Counted from the first letter of the stretch, positions 18,550 through 26,877 are shown. The stretch: 40,141 nt of DNA from Pirellulales bacterium (GCA_028279215.1 JANQOF010000039.1:1-40141); one strand, 5' to 3'. Numbers and translations: made by a program. Notes: generated from the letters alone by a model not told the origin.

Positions 18550-19593
18550 ATGTTTCGCGAAGCTATTCAACAGATGACCGCTTATGTGCCCGGTGAACAA
18601 CCGCGGCGGACGAAGGTCATCAAGCTGAACACTAATGAGAATCCGTATCCTCCGTCGCCCCGTGTGGTCGAGGCTATTCGCCAAGCCGCGGGGGGAGGCT
18701 TACAGAAGTACCCCGACGCGACGGCCAATGCCTTTCGCGAGCGGGCCGCCGAGGTGCTCTCGGCCGACTTACCGCAAATCACGCCCGACTGGATTTTGTG
18801 TGGCAATGGGAGCGACGACCTGCTCACGATTCTCACAAGGACGTTCGTTGGCGAAGGCGATCGGCTGCGGTATCCCAACCCAAGCTACGTGCTGTACAAG
18901 ACGCTTGCCGAGATTCAAGGCGCCGAGCCGGACGCGGTCGACTTCGATGAAGACTGGTCGCTCGGATCCAGGTTCGCCGCTGCTGCTGATCGGCTGCGCC
19001 TGGCGTTTGTTGCTAATCCCAACAGCCCGAGCGGCACGCTCGTTCCGCCCAACGACATGGCCCAACTGGCCGACGCCCTCTCCTGCCCTCTGGTGGTCGA
19101 CGAGGCGTATGGCGACTTTGCCGACACCAATTGCTTGGCGCTGGTAGGAGCGAACGAGCGGGTGATTGTAACGCGTACGCTGAGTAAGTCGTATGCGCTC
19201 GCTGGCCTTCGGTTCGGTTTTTGCGTCGCCCAGCCACAGGTGATTGAGCAGTTGGCAAAGGTGAAGGATTCGTACAACTGCGATGCTTTGTCGATCGCCG
19301 CTGCCACTGCCGCCATCGACGACCAAGTGTGGCTGCATGACAATCGGGCAAAGATCGTCGCGACCCGCGCACGCCTGATGCAGGCGATGCGTGGCAAAGG
19401 ATTCGCAGTAACCCAGTCGCACGCGAACTTCGTCTGGTGCATCGATGCCAACCGCGACTTGAAGCAATTGTACGAAGACCTGAAGGCCGAGGGCGTGTTT
19501 GTGCGTTATATGCCGTACCATGGGTGGCCCGAAGGCGTTCGCATCACGGTGGGCACCGACAACCAAATCGATGCGTGTTTGGCGCTAATCTAG
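18550..19593 (+). CDS. hisC: Histidinol-phosphate aminotransferase
   Basis: A PLP enzyme of 347 residues that converts imidazole acetol phosphate and glutamate to histidinol phosphate and 2-oxoglutarate. The family signatures are IKLNTNENPYPPSPRV near the N-terminus, LQKYPDATANAFRE, CGNGSDDLLTIL, FVANPNSPSGTL, VVDEAYGDFAD, the PLP lysine K213 in RTLSKSYALAGLRFG, and GVFVRYMPYHGWPEGVRITVG. Homologues sometimes also act on aromatic amino acids, which cannot be excluded. It is divergent from luxR, and its TAG stop (19591-19593) is the first three bases of palindromic element B. It is unlinked to hisD. Confidence 0.95.
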   Translation: MFREAIQQMTAYVPGEQPRRTKVIKLNTNENPYPPSPRVVEAIRQAAGGGLQKYPDATANAFRERAAEVLSADLPQITPDWILCGNGSDDLLTILTRTFVGEGDRLRYPNPSYVLYKTLAEIQGAEPDAVDFDEDWSLGSRFAAAADRLRLAFVANPNSPSGTLVPPNDMAQLADALSCPLVVDEAYGDFADTNCLALVGANERVIVTRTLSKSYALAGLRFGFCVAQPQVIEQLAKVKDSYNCDALSIAAATAAIDDQVWLHDNRAKIVATRARLMQAMRGKGFAVTQSHANFVWCIDANRDLKQLYEDLKAEGVFVRYMPYHGWPEGVRITVGTDNQIDACLALI

Positions 19594-19688
19594 AGCGGCC
19601 TTCGCCTATCTGTAGCCTGCCCGCTTACTGCGTTTGCACCTGGCTACGTTGGCGGCAATATCGCTACAGCTAGTCGAAGCACGCTCTA
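19591..19688. repeat. MITE-like palindromic element, copy B (98 bp)
   Basis: Both ends begin TAGAGCG when read inward from either strand (TAGAGCGGCCTTCGCCTATC on the left; TAGAGCGTGCTTCGACTAGC reading in from the right), then TGTAG. Its reverse complement aligns over the whole length with copy A (16758-16918) minus that copy's central insertion, including a shared CGCAGTAAGCGGGCA core. It encodes no protein. Its left end supplies the hisC stop codon and it may act as a transcription terminator or RNA-stability hairpin. Confidence 0.8.
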
Positions 19689-19893
19689 GTCGGCTGAATG
19701 CTAGCAGCGGTTGGCTTGGGCCAGAAAGTTTGCCGTTTCTAACGACCGTAGTGGCGTACGCCCCCCTCGCTGGTCGATTTCTCTTGCGTAAGCGGTGCAA
19801 CGCTCGTGCGCGGTAAGCGCGCAGCGGCATCGAGCGTTGGGCGCACCGGCATCGGGGAATGCAGGCCGTGACCAACAGGGGGGGACGCAAAGC
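19689..19893. promoter_or_regulatory. Leader with large nested stem-loop upstream of the outer-membrane protein gene
   Basis: CAACGCTCG (19798-19806) and CGAGCGTTG (19831-19839) are perfect 9-bp inverted repeats enclosing a smaller TGCGC/GCGCA hairpin. The outer stem can be extended by GGTGC/GCACC with a small bulge (about 19794-19847). It ends about 45 bp before the ATG at 19894, inside the likely 5' untranslated region. A G-rich run (about 19878-19884) may act as the ribosome binding site. I recognise no known riboswitch. Confidence 0.4.
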
Positions 19894-21123
19894 ATGCTTC
19901 GGCGGAATCAAATGGTGCGCTCGTTGGTCGTCTTAAGTGTGGCAATCGCTGCCACGCAGTGCGCAATCGCTCAGACCACAATTTCGCAGCCAACCACCAT
20001 GCTATTCGACGGCATTCCCGAGTCCGTCACGGGTGTTGGTAGCACCGCATATCCGGACGGCGACTACTACGAGCAGCTAAGTGCTGCCGGAGGCCAAGGC
20101 CCCATGTGCTGCGACGACGATTGGGGATGCGGCGGCTCGCCGTTTCGCACCGGGCCTGGATGCGGCGACCACTATCGTGTCGGTCCACGATGGCGGATTC
20201 TTCTTGATGGCTTGATGATGTACCGAGAGAAAACCGACCTCGCGCCGTTGGCTACAGCCATTGGCACCACACTAGACGACGCCGACCAATATGAGAACTT
20301 CGGACATGGCGGCGGTGTCCGCCTGCTGGCCACCGCGTTCTGGCCCCAGTGCAAGAACTACGAAGTGGCCATCGGGTATACCGGCGTCGAGGAGTGGAAC
20401 GCCAACGTCGTCGCACCGGTAGTCGTTATCCCGCCGGTTGTGGGCCCGCCAGCTAGCGTCGCGGTCGACGAGCGACGCACGCTCAATTACAACTCGAGCC
20501 TCCACTCGTTGGAAGTCAACTTCCAAGCGGTGAACAACATCGTCTGGAAGCCGTACGCCGGAATTCGCTACTTCTCGTTCGACGAGAACATCCAAGACCT
20601 CACGCGGCAGTATCCCAGCGCGCCGCTCGTGGTTTCCGAGCAGTCGATTACCAATACACGGCTCCACGTTGCAGAGGTCGACAACAACCTCATCGGATTC
20701 CAGATCGGTGTGCGTCGCGACCTGTGGAAAGTGGCACGCAAGGTCTATATCCAGGGTTTCGCCAACGCCGGCATGTACTGCAACCTGATCAACCGCGACG
20801 ACGTCATCCAATCGGCAACGACCAACACCGAAATACTTGAAGACGACCCCGACACCGGCGATATCGACGAAACGGGATTCGTGGAAAGCACCACCACCAC
20901 TACCGGCAACCGAGTAAAAACTGAACGCACCCGGGTGTCATTTGCCGGAGAAGCGGCGCTTACACTCGTATGGAAATTCAATAACTGCTGCGCGCTTCGA
21001 TCGGGCTACGAAGTGCTAGTCGTTAACGGCGTCGAACTCGCCGACGACGCCTTCTTAGGCAACGTCCAAAGCCGCGACATGGTATTCCACGGCGCGTTCG
21101 CGGGGTTTGAATACCGACGGTAG
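19894..21123 (+). CDS. Predicted outer-membrane beta-barrel protein
   Basis: A 409-residue exported protein. The signal peptide is basic (MLRRNQMVRS), has the core LVVLSVAIAATQCA and is probably cleaved at AIA-Q. A cysteine- and glycine-rich mature N-terminus (PMCCDDDWGCGGSPF, then GPGCGDHYRVG) is followed by RWRILLDGLMMYREKTDLAPLA, typical of planctomycete BBP7/Lpg1974-like porin families. Alternating hydrophobic strands follow (YEVAIGYTGVEEW, LHSLEVNFQAVN, WKPYAGIRYFSFDE, NLIGFQIGVRRDLW) and the chain ends in an aromatic-containing strand (MVFHGAFAGFEYRR). A beta-barrel in the outer membrane is therefore likely. The exact family is uncertain. ATG at 19894 is chosen for the signal peptide. 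A long structured leader precedes it. Confidence 0.72.
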   Translation: MLRRNQMVRSLVVLSVAIAATQCAIAQTTISQPTTMLFDGIPESVTGVGSTAYPDGDYYEQLSAAGGQGPMCCDDDWGCGGSPFRTGPGCGDHYRVGPRWRILLDGLMMYREKTDLAPLATAIGTTLDDADQYENFGHGGGVRLLATAFWPQCKNYEVAIGYTGVEEWNANVVAPVVVIPPVVGPPASVAVDERRTLNYNSSLHSLEVNFQAVNNIVWKPYAGIRYFSFDENIQDLTRQYPSAPLVVSEQSITNTRLHVAEVDNNLIGFQIGVRRDLWKVARKVYIQGFANAGMYCNLINRDDVIQSATTNTEILEDDPDTGDIDETGFVESTTTTTGNRVKTERTRVSFAGEAALTLVWKFNNCCALRSGYEVLVVNGVELADDAFLGNVQSRDMVFHGAFAGFEYRR

Positions 21124-21971
21124 TAGGGGTTTAACGCTCCCAATCTTTGGTGGTCGGTCAAGACCTTTCTTGTTGGGTCGAGGCCCGCTGTGGCTCAGCC
21201 GCGGTTGCTTGGGGCAAGACGCGCCCCAATCACACCTCGTCCGCGGCGACCGACATTCCTGGCAACGACAGGAGCTTACCCAGGGTAGTCCTGGCTACGC
21301 TGGACAACCCTGGTATGAAAGACTCAACGCTGTTGGCGCATAGGAAGGGAGTGCGGTTGGCGGTTCACGCCGACCGACGTACGCCGAAGGCGTGCCTCTG
21401 CTTCATCGAGTTGTGCCGTTTGGGGGCTCCTGAAATCGACTAATTGTGGCCGAATTCTGGCGCGATTTTTGTAGAAAGTGAGCCACTCAATCTGTTAGGT
21501 TACAGGGGCAAACCGGTCGGTTGGTTGAGTAGCGGCCGCGTGGGCGGATTGTCTGGTACTGCATGTGTTTGTGGGATGTGTTGGCCAACGAGGGTAGGGC
21601 ATTGCCCCCCTACCGAAACCTCAAGTGCATCCTTCCACCTGCCAGACGATTCTTGCTGCGCGGAGTTGAGCCACTCGCCACCCCGGCGGACGTCCGCCAT
21701 TTTGTTGGGTGTTGGGTGTTGAGGCGCCTTCACCCCAGCCCTCTCCTGGACGGAGAGAGAACTACGAGAGAGTTTATTCCCAACCGGGAACGCACCCAGG
21801 AATTTACTTGGGAACTCAGGAAGTATGCCGAAGTCGCAACCGAAGATATGGCAACTACTTACGCGATTGCGATGCGAGGCTGGAGCCGGAGTTTTTGCAC
21901 AGCGAATCGATTATGACATTTTCGGGAAAAAACGACCTGGGATCGGGTCGGGCGCAGCAGCGCCAATTCCC
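21124..21971. other. 848-bp non-coding region with several hairpins
   Basis: No convincing gene is seen on either strand; the open frames are short, overlap each other and lack domain-like composition. Three palindromes stand out: CCAGGGTAGTCC pairing with GGACAACCCTGG (21280-21313), GGTAGGG pairing with CCCTACC (21593-21614) and CTCTCC pairing with GGAGAG (21741-21757). The first two resemble dispersed intergenic repeats I have seen in planctomycete genomes, with AACCCTGG- and CCCTCTCC-type words. The region may be a graveyard of repeat elements, or may contain the 3' ends of the flanking transcripts. Confidence 0.5.
21280..21313. repeat. 12-bp perfect inverted repeat (CCAGGGT type)
   Basis: The arms CCAGGGTAGTCC and GGACAACCCTGG pair over all but one base (A opposite A) around a 10-nt loop. 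The word ACCCAGGGTA with a matching AACCCTGG arm recalls a dispersed palindromic repeat of planctomycetes and relatives, but no second copy is present in this window. Confidence 0.5.
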
Positions 21972-22532
21972 CTAATTCCAGGAGGGATCAGGAGGCAGGT
22001 CGTCTTTGGGGATGCCTGGCAGCATGATTTCCAGCGCGATTCGTTCGAGCACCCGTTGCCACAAGTGGTCGATTTCGTCGGCGGTGTTGAACACGTCGTG
22101 CGTGCAGGCGTCGGCGGTGTGCCAGCCGCCGGCTTTGAGTTCGTCTTCGAGTTGCCCGCCGCCCCAGCCGGAGTGGCCGCTGTAGAGTCGCAGACGCGTG
22201 TCGGGCGTGCGGACTAGCTGCTCGATCACGTCCTTTTGCACCGACATATAGACGCCGGGCATCACGGGTTTTTCGCCCAGCTCTTCGGTCGCATGCACCG
22301 CGATGATGGGACCGGGGACGGGGCCGCCGAGGAATACGGGATCGAGGTTGTCGACGGGATCCTCACCGAGCGACTGCCAGACATCGTCGACCGTCTTTGG
22401 CGACGGCCGGTTGAGCACCACGCCGAGCGCTCCTTCGTGCGAGTGCTCGAGCATGAGCACCACGGAGCGCGCGAAGTTTGGATCGCGGAGCGATCGGGCA
22501 GCGACCAAGAGTTTACCGGCGATGAATGACAA
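21972..22532 (-). CDS. yqgE: YqgE/AlgH family protein
   Basis: A 186-residue protein of the YqgE/AlgH (DUF179) family. The family pattern is clear: GKLLVAARSLRDPNFARSVV, then LMLEHSHEGALGVVLNRPSP, VFLGGPVPGPIIAVH, RLRLYSGHSGWGGGQLEDELK and GGWHTADA near the C-terminus. The fold is known from structures but its molecular role is not established; the AlgH name comes from alginate regulation in Pseudomonas. The start is a TTG at 22532; no ATG or GTG lies in frame between this and the stop of trpE, 48 bp upstream. It is probably cotranscribed with trpE. The C-terminal tail (DDLPPDPSWN) is proline-rich. Confidence 0.9.
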   Translation of the reverse strand: MSFIAGKLLVAARSLRDPNFARSVVLMLEHSHEGALGVVLNRPSPKTVDDVWQSLGEDPVDNLDPVFLGGPVPGPIIAVHATEELGEKPVMPGVYMSVQKDVIEQLVRTPDTRLRLYSGHSGWGGGQLEDELKAGGWHTADACTHDVFNTADEIDHLWQRVLERIALEIMLPGIPKDDLPPDPSWN

Positions 22533-22547
22533 AGGAGTAAAGGGGGA

Positions 22548-22577
22548 ATGACCAATGACGAAGGACCAATGACCAAT
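22548..22577 (+). repeat. Short TGACCAA/TGACGAA tandem words between trpE and yqgE
   Basis: The spacer contains four near-tandem copies of a 7-nt word (TGACCAA, TGACGAA, GGACCAA, TGACCAA). Heptad words of this kind, read as repeated ATGACNAATGACNAA, are frequent between planctomycete genes. Tandem heptads vary by slippage. Function unknown. Confidence 0.45.
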
Positions 22578-22580
22578 TGC

Positions 22581-24119
22581 CTACTGTCTGCCCTCGGTGA
22601 TTTCGATTGCCTTGAGCAGGCCGCGGGCTTTGTTGAGCGTTTCGTGGTACTCGGTTTCGGGGACACTATCGGCGACGATGCCGGCACCTGCTTGAACGTA
22701 GGCGTTGCCATCGGTGACCACCAACGTCCGCAACGCGATGCAGGTATCCATGTTGCCTGCAAAGTCAATATACCCAACGGCGCCGGCGTAGGGACCTCGG
22801 CGGTGGGGCTCGAGTTCGTCGATGATCTCCATGGCTCGCACCTTGGGCGCGCCCGACACAGTGCCGGCAGGCAGGCAGGCGGCCAGGGCGTCGAACGCGT
22901 CGCGATCGTCGGTGAGTTGGCCGGCGACATTCGACGTGATGTGCATTACGTGACTGTATCGTTCGATGACCATGACCTCGGAGATTTCGACCGAACCGTA
23001 TTGCGCCACGCGGCCGACGTCGTTGCGACCGAGATCGACCAGCATCACGTGCTCGGCGCGTTCCTTAGGGTCGGCCAGCAACTCGTCGGCCAGTGCCTGA
23101 TCTTCGGCTTCGGTCTTGCCGCGGACGCGGGTGCCGGCAAGTGGGCGAACGGTCACCTTGCCGTCGATCACGCGAACCATGATCTCCGGCGAACTACCGA
23201 CCAATGTACAACTGGGTGTTCGCAGAAAGAACATGAACGGGCTGGGGTTAACCACCCGGAGCGTGCGATAGACTTCAAATGGATCGCTCGCGAGAGGCAA
23301 CTCGAGTCGCTGGCTAATGACCACTTGAAAGATGTCGCCGGCGCGGATGTACTCCACGCATTGTTCAACCGCCGACTCGAACTCGGTTTGCGTGAAGTTC
23401 GCTCGGTAGTCGATATCGACGCCGCCGCTGGTTTCGATATCGACCGGGCTCAAGTCGGTGGGCGGCGTCGACAACTTGCCCACCAATCGATCGATGCGTC
23501 GACAGGCGTCGTCGTAGGCGAGCTGTTTGGCCTCTTTGGTATTGGCGTCTTTGACGTTGGCCAATGCCAAGACCAGCACGGTCTTGGTTACATTATCGAA
23601 CACGACCATATGATCGAACAGCGCGAACGACAGATCGGGAATGCGGCGATCGTCCTCCGGGGCGTCGGGCAGGTGCTCGACATACCGCACCGTGTCGTAA
23701 CCGGCATAGCCGACGGCCCCACCGACAAACGGGGGCAAACCCGGCACCTTGGCCACGCGCACCTCGGCAACGCGGCGGCGGAGTTCGTCGAGCGGATTGT
23801 CGCATTCGAACGACTCGCTACGGGGTGTTGCCGAATGGCTACCATCATCGAGTTCGGCAGGGCGACCAAACTCGGTCGCAGTCACGGTGGTGCGCGCCGC
23901 TTCGAGCAACAGGTAAGGCTCGCTGGCCAGAAAGCTGTAACGCCCCACTTTCTCGCCGCCAATCACGCTTTCGAACAAGCAGGCGGTCTTGCCATCGTCG
24001 ATCGCCCGAAACCCGGTAACCGGCGTGAGCGAATCGCTGATCAACCTGCGGCAAACGGGAACGTAGTCGGCCACCTCGGCGAGTGGGGCGAAGCTATCGA
24101 AGTCGGGGAAGTGTGGCAT
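22581..24119 (-). CDS. trpE: Anthranilate synthase component I
   Basis: A chorismate-utilising enzyme of 512 residues that, with the TrpG glutamine amidotransferase, makes anthranilate, the first step of tryptophan biosynthesis. The N-terminal feedback-inhibition segment is visible as [13 protein letters not shown] (the LLES-like motif). The catalytic domain carries [93 protein letters not shown], and [21 protein letters not shown]. These fit TrpE better than PabB. No trpG is adjacent, so its amidotransferase is encoded elsewhere. yqgE follows 48 bp downstream on the same strand; mcsA is divergent. Confidence 0.95.
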   Translation of the reverse strand: MPHFPDFDSFAPLAEVADYVPVCRRLISDSLTPVTGFRAIDDGKTACLFESVIGGEKVGRYSFLASEPYLLLEAARTTVTATEFGRPAELDDGSHSATPRSESFECDNPLDELRRRVAEVRVAKVPGLPPFVGGAVGYAGYDTVRYVEHLPDAPEDDRRIPDLSFALFDHMVVFDNVTKTVLVLALANVKDANTKEAKQLAYDDACRRIDRLVGKLSTPPTDLSPVDIETSGGVDIDYRANFTQTEFESAVEQCVEYIRAGDIFQVVISQRLELPLASDPFEVYRTLRVVNPSPFMFFLRTPSCTLVGSSPEIMVRVIDGKVTVRPLAGTRVRGKTEAEDQALADELLADPKERAEHVMLVDLGRNDVGRVAQYGSVEISEVMVIERYSHVMHITSNVAGQLTDDRDAFDALAACLPAGTVSGAPKVRAMEIIDELEPHRRGPYAGAVGYIDFAGNMDTCIALRTLVVTDGNAYVQAGAGIVADSVPETEYHETLNKARGLLKAIEITEGRQ

Positions 24120-24322
24120 AGTCGATCAGTTTCGAACGGGCGCCGACGAAAGGCCAATGCCGAGCGAGTTGCCTCCGGTTTACAACCACCACAGGTTGCT
24201 CAACCTTCGCCGACAAGTCCCCAGAGTAGACCAGCCGCCGCGCTGCTGCAAGCGTCGCGCGACCGGCCGTATGTTGTTGGCTGGCAACGGTTTGGTGCAA
24301 GCGGAAGGAGGCCGCACTCACC

Positions 24323-24350
24323 TTGACACTAAGGGGGTCACAGTTAGAAT
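24323..24350 (+). promoter_or_regulatory. Near-consensus sigma70 promoter of mcsA
   Basis: TTGACA (24323-24328, exact consensus) and TAGAAT (24345-24350) are separated by 16 bp. Transcription should start near 24357. That start lies downstream of an earlier in-frame ATG at 24354, so translation should begin at 24408. I see no CtsR-like tandem heptad operator nearby. Confidence 0.65.
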
Positions 24351-24407
24351 CCAATGCGTCGCAAGAGGTTCGCTCTTGCTTGTATCTTTGGCGTGAGTTT
24401 TGCCATC

Positions 24408-24941
24408 ATGAAATGTCAAAAGTGCGATAAGCAGGCGACCTTTCACATCACCGACCTGGTTGATGGCGAACCCAACGAACTACACCTGTGCGAGGACTGC
24501 GCCCAGTCGTTCTTAGCTCCTCCTCCGGGCGAATCAAGCGACGTGATGCCTGCGATGGCAGGCCTTTTGGCCCAGCAACTGGCGGTGGGCGAGACCGCGG
24601 AGGAACTCGCACGGCTCGACAAGCAGGTCTGTCCGGTGTGTGGCATCAGTTTTCGCGAGTTTCGCAAGCAAGGTCGGCTGGGATGCCCTTACGACTATAC
24701 CTGCTTTGCCGAGGAACTCGACCAACTGCTGTTGAACATCCACGACGAGACGCACCATGTTGGTAAGGTTCCCAAAGGCTTTGGTGCCGATGCGGAACAA
24801 CAAACGCAGCTCATCCGGCTGCGCCGTGAAATGAAAGAGGCCGTGGCCAACGAAAACTACGAGGAAGCCTCGAGGCTGCGAGACGAAATCCGCGAAATCG
24901 AGAAGACCAGGGACGAAAGCCCATCGGTCGAGTCCGACTAG
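24408..24941 (+). CDS. mcsA: McsA, activator of protein-arginine kinase
   Basis: A 177-residue zinc-binding adaptor that activates McsB in organisms with the arginine-phosphorylation protein-quality-control system. Two N-terminal C-x2-C pairs (KCQKCDKQATFHITD and HLCEDCAQ) and two more cysteines pairs further on (VCPVCGISF and the C-P-Y-x3-C segment) form the zinc sites. A UVR-type coiled segment closes the protein (MKEAVANENYEEASRLRDEI). The promoter places the transcript start after an earlier ATG, which supports the ATG at 24408, and the family always starts MxCxxC. It is 66 bp upstream of mcsB, same strand. Neither clpC nor ctsR, the usual partners in Bacillus, is in the window. Confidence 0.93.
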   Translation: MKCQKCDKQATFHITDLVDGEPNELHLCEDCAQSFLAPPPGESSDVMPAMAGLLAQQLAVGETAEELARLDKQVCPVCGISFREFRKQGRLGCPYDYTCFAEELDQLLLNIHDETHHVGKVPKGFGADAEQQTQLIRLRREMKEAVANENYEEASRLRDEIREIEKTRDESPSVESD

Positions 24942-25007
24942 GCCCCCACCGCCCTACCCTGTCGTGCGTCGAATCCTGTTTCTCACTTGCGTTCTTATCG
25001 AATCACT

Positions 25008-26099
25008 ATGCCACTGAACTTCGAGGAATTGGCGGGCGGCAGTGGCGAATGGCTCAAGGGCTCGGGCCCCGAGTCGGACATCGTGATCTCGAGTCGAATC
25101 CGGCTGGCACGCAACCTTGCCGAGTTCCCATTCATAGCCCGCGTAACCGATGCCGACCGGGCCGAGATCGAAAAAATCCTCCGCGCACGCATCGCCGCGT
25201 CGAACGACTCGAAGCGGTTTGCCAGCGAGTTGATCTATGTCGACGTCAGCCAGTTGCAAGAAGTCGATCGGGCGTTCCTGGTCGAGCGGCAACTCATCAG
25301 CCGCGAACTTTCGGAAAGCGAAGGCGCACGTGCGGTGGCCATCGACTCGTGCGAGCAGTACAGCGTCATGATCAACGAGGAAGACCACCTGCGCATTCAG
25401 GCGATGCATAGTGGGTTGGACCTCGACACCGTGTGGGAGCAAATCACCGCGCTCGACGATTTGATCGAAGAGCAAGTCACCTACGCTTACAACGAGAAGC
25501 TAGGCTACTTGACCGCTTGCCCCACCAACGTTGGCACTGGCATCCGAGTGAGTGTGATGTTGCACCTGCCGGCGCTGGTGATCACCCGCCAGATCGATAA
25601 GGTCTTCCGCAGTCTGCAGAAGATCAATTTGGCGGTGCGCGGCCTGTATGGCGAGGGCTCGCAGGCGATGGGCGACTTCTATCAGATCTCCAACCAAATC
25701 ACGCTCGGCATGAGTGAGCAGGAACTGATCAAGAAGGTCGCCGACGTCGTGCCGGTGCTGATCGACTACGAGCGGCAGGCCCGCGAGTTCCTAGTCCGCG
25801 AAAGCCAAGAGACACTGCACGACCGCGTGAGCCGTGCGTACGGCATCCTGCGAAACGCTCAAACCATCAGCAGCGAAGAAACGTTGCATCTGTTGTCGAG
25901 CGTTCGCATGGGCGTGAACTTGGGTTTGATTGGCGACGTGGAGATTCCCACGGTCAATAAACTGTTCGTCCACACCCAACCGGCTCATTTACAGAAGCTC
26001 GCCGGCATGGAACTCGACTCGTCCGACCGCAACATCGAGCGTGCGACCTACCTCCGCCGACACCTGGGCGGCGACGGCCAGCAGGCGGAGCAAAACTGA
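25008..26099 (+). CDS. mcsB: McsB, protein-arginine kinase
   Basis: A phosphagen-kinase-fold enzyme of 363 residues that phosphorylates arginines in proteins, marking them for the ClpC-ClpP protease in Firmicutes. Signatures are IVISSRIRLARNLAEFPF, VAIDSCEQYSVMINEEDHLR with the catalytic glutamate region, and GYLTACPTNVGTGIRVSVML, which has the conserved catalytic-site CPTNVGTG. The ATP-binding arginines lie along the chain, and RGLYGEGSQAMGDFYQISNQ is typical. A DRNIERA segment near the C-terminus resembles the RDxxRA phosphoarginine-sensing motif of Bacillus McsB. The ATG at 25008 is preferred over an upstream TTG. It follows mcsA by 66 bp, presumably in one transcript. Confidence 0.94.
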   Translation: MPLNFEELAGGSGEWLKGSGPESDIVISSRIRLARNLAEFPFIARVTDADRAEIEKILRARIAASNDSKRFASELIYVDVSQLQEVDRAFLVERQLISRELSESEGARAVAIDSCEQYSVMINEEDHLRIQAMHSGLDLDTVWEQITALDDLIEEQVTYAYNEKLGYLTACPTNVGTGIRVSVMLHLPALVITRQIDKVFRSLQKINLAVRGLYGEGSQAMGDFYQISNQITLGMSEQELIKKVADVVPVLIDYERQAREFLVRESQETLHDRVSRAYGILRNAQTISSEETLHLLSSVRMGVNLGLIGDVEIPTVNKLFVHTQPAHLQKLAGMELDSSDRNIERATYLRRHLGGDGQQAEQN

Positions 26100-26124
26100 G
26101 CCGCGAAGCGAAAAACTTGCGGCT
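26099..26124 (+). terminator. Hairpin just after mcsB
   Basis: AGCCGC and GCGGCT form a perfect 6-bp stem starting at the stop codon. There is no U-run after it (only TTG), so it is at best a weak terminator or an mRNA end-protecting hairpin. Confidence 0.25.
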
Positions 26125-26304
26125 TGCCCCGCTTGCGATTCACTCTGGGCAATTAAGTCTACTTGGGCGCCCCGGTTTACCGATTCTACGCGACCGGCAG
26201 GTTGACCGCAGGCGGTGCATGCTTACCATCTTATCCCTTTGAGCGCGGCTGTGCGGTACGGCTGGGCCTACGAGGCGTTTTTCTAGGTGGAGGCTTTGAA
26301 TCCG

Positions 26305-26877
26305 ATGGAAAAGAGAAGTATTGCGTGTGCTTGCATGGTGGTTTTGGCCGTTGCCACGACGACCGCGAGCGCCAACCCTTATGGCATCAAGCTCAATCCT
26401 GGCGAACGACTGATTGCCGTCGACGGCGTGCCAGTGAACTCCAGCCAAGCGTCGACTCCAGTTGCTAGCACCCAACCGAGCACCCCGTCGTCGCCGGGCG
26501 TTGCTGTTCGGACCATGAAGGTGGCGACTCATGCGACCAATATTGTGGGGAATCTGGTTCGGTCATCGCTACCGTTTAGTCATAGCGACGGCGCTACAGC
26601 GCTTGAGAAAGCCAACACCGAACGCGCCAAGCAAGGCTACGGGGCACTCATGCCCGATCCGGCCCTGCAGGAACTTGCCCTTCGCAAGGCGACCATCGCC
26701 GCACAGCGGGGTTACAAGAACCACATTGGCGGATCGCTCGGCGGAGCGGCGTGCGAAGGCGTTGGTCACACCAACGGACGCTTCCTCACCTGCTGCCTCG
26801 ACGAACGCGGCACCTACGGCGGTGCCGCCATGGTGCAGGGTCGCGATGGCTGGTACTGCTGCCTGCTGGTGCGATAG
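26305..26877 (+). CDS. Small secreted protein with CAP/SCP-like domain
   Basis: A 190-residue exported protein. Residues 1-24 are a signal peptide (MEKRSIACACMVVLAVATTT, cleavage near ASA-N). The linker is rich in Ser/Thr/Pro (STQPSTPSSPG). The C-terminal 100 residues resemble a shortened CAP (cysteine-rich secretory/PR-1) domain: ALEKANTERAKQGYGALMPD, then PALQELALRKATIAAQRGYKNHIGG, in which the helix and the first conserved histidine are present, then EGVG. Cysteines are clustered near the end (FLTCCLDERG and WYCCLLVR), and CC pairs are unusual for a CAP domain. Many planctomycetes have short proteins of this type. Function unknown. A GGAGG sequence 11 bp upstream supports this start. Confidence 0.7.
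   Translation: MEKRSIACACMVVLAVATTTASANPYGIKLNPGERLIAVDGVPVNSSQASTPVASTQPSTPSSPGVAVRTMKVATHATNIVGNLVRSSLPFSHSDGATALEKANTERAKQGYGALMPDPALQELALRKATIAAQRGYKNHIGGSLGGAACEGVGHTNGRFLTCCLDERGTYGGAAMVQGRDGWYCCLLVR

Noticed and set aside
21107-21916. Several 70-120-codon open frames in the region after the outer-membrane protein.
   Set aside because: They overlap on both strands, lack start-site support and cross palindromic repeats; no one is better than another.
24120-24322. A trp attenuator or leader peptide upstream of trpE.
   Set aside because: I saw no short frame rich in tryptophan codons and no terminator/antiterminator pair on the minus strand.
22548-24326. A long plus-strand open frame (592 codons) antisense to trpE.
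   Set aside because: It is a shadow of trpE in a GC-rich genome; its composition is not that of a real protein, while trpE on the other strand has all family motifs.
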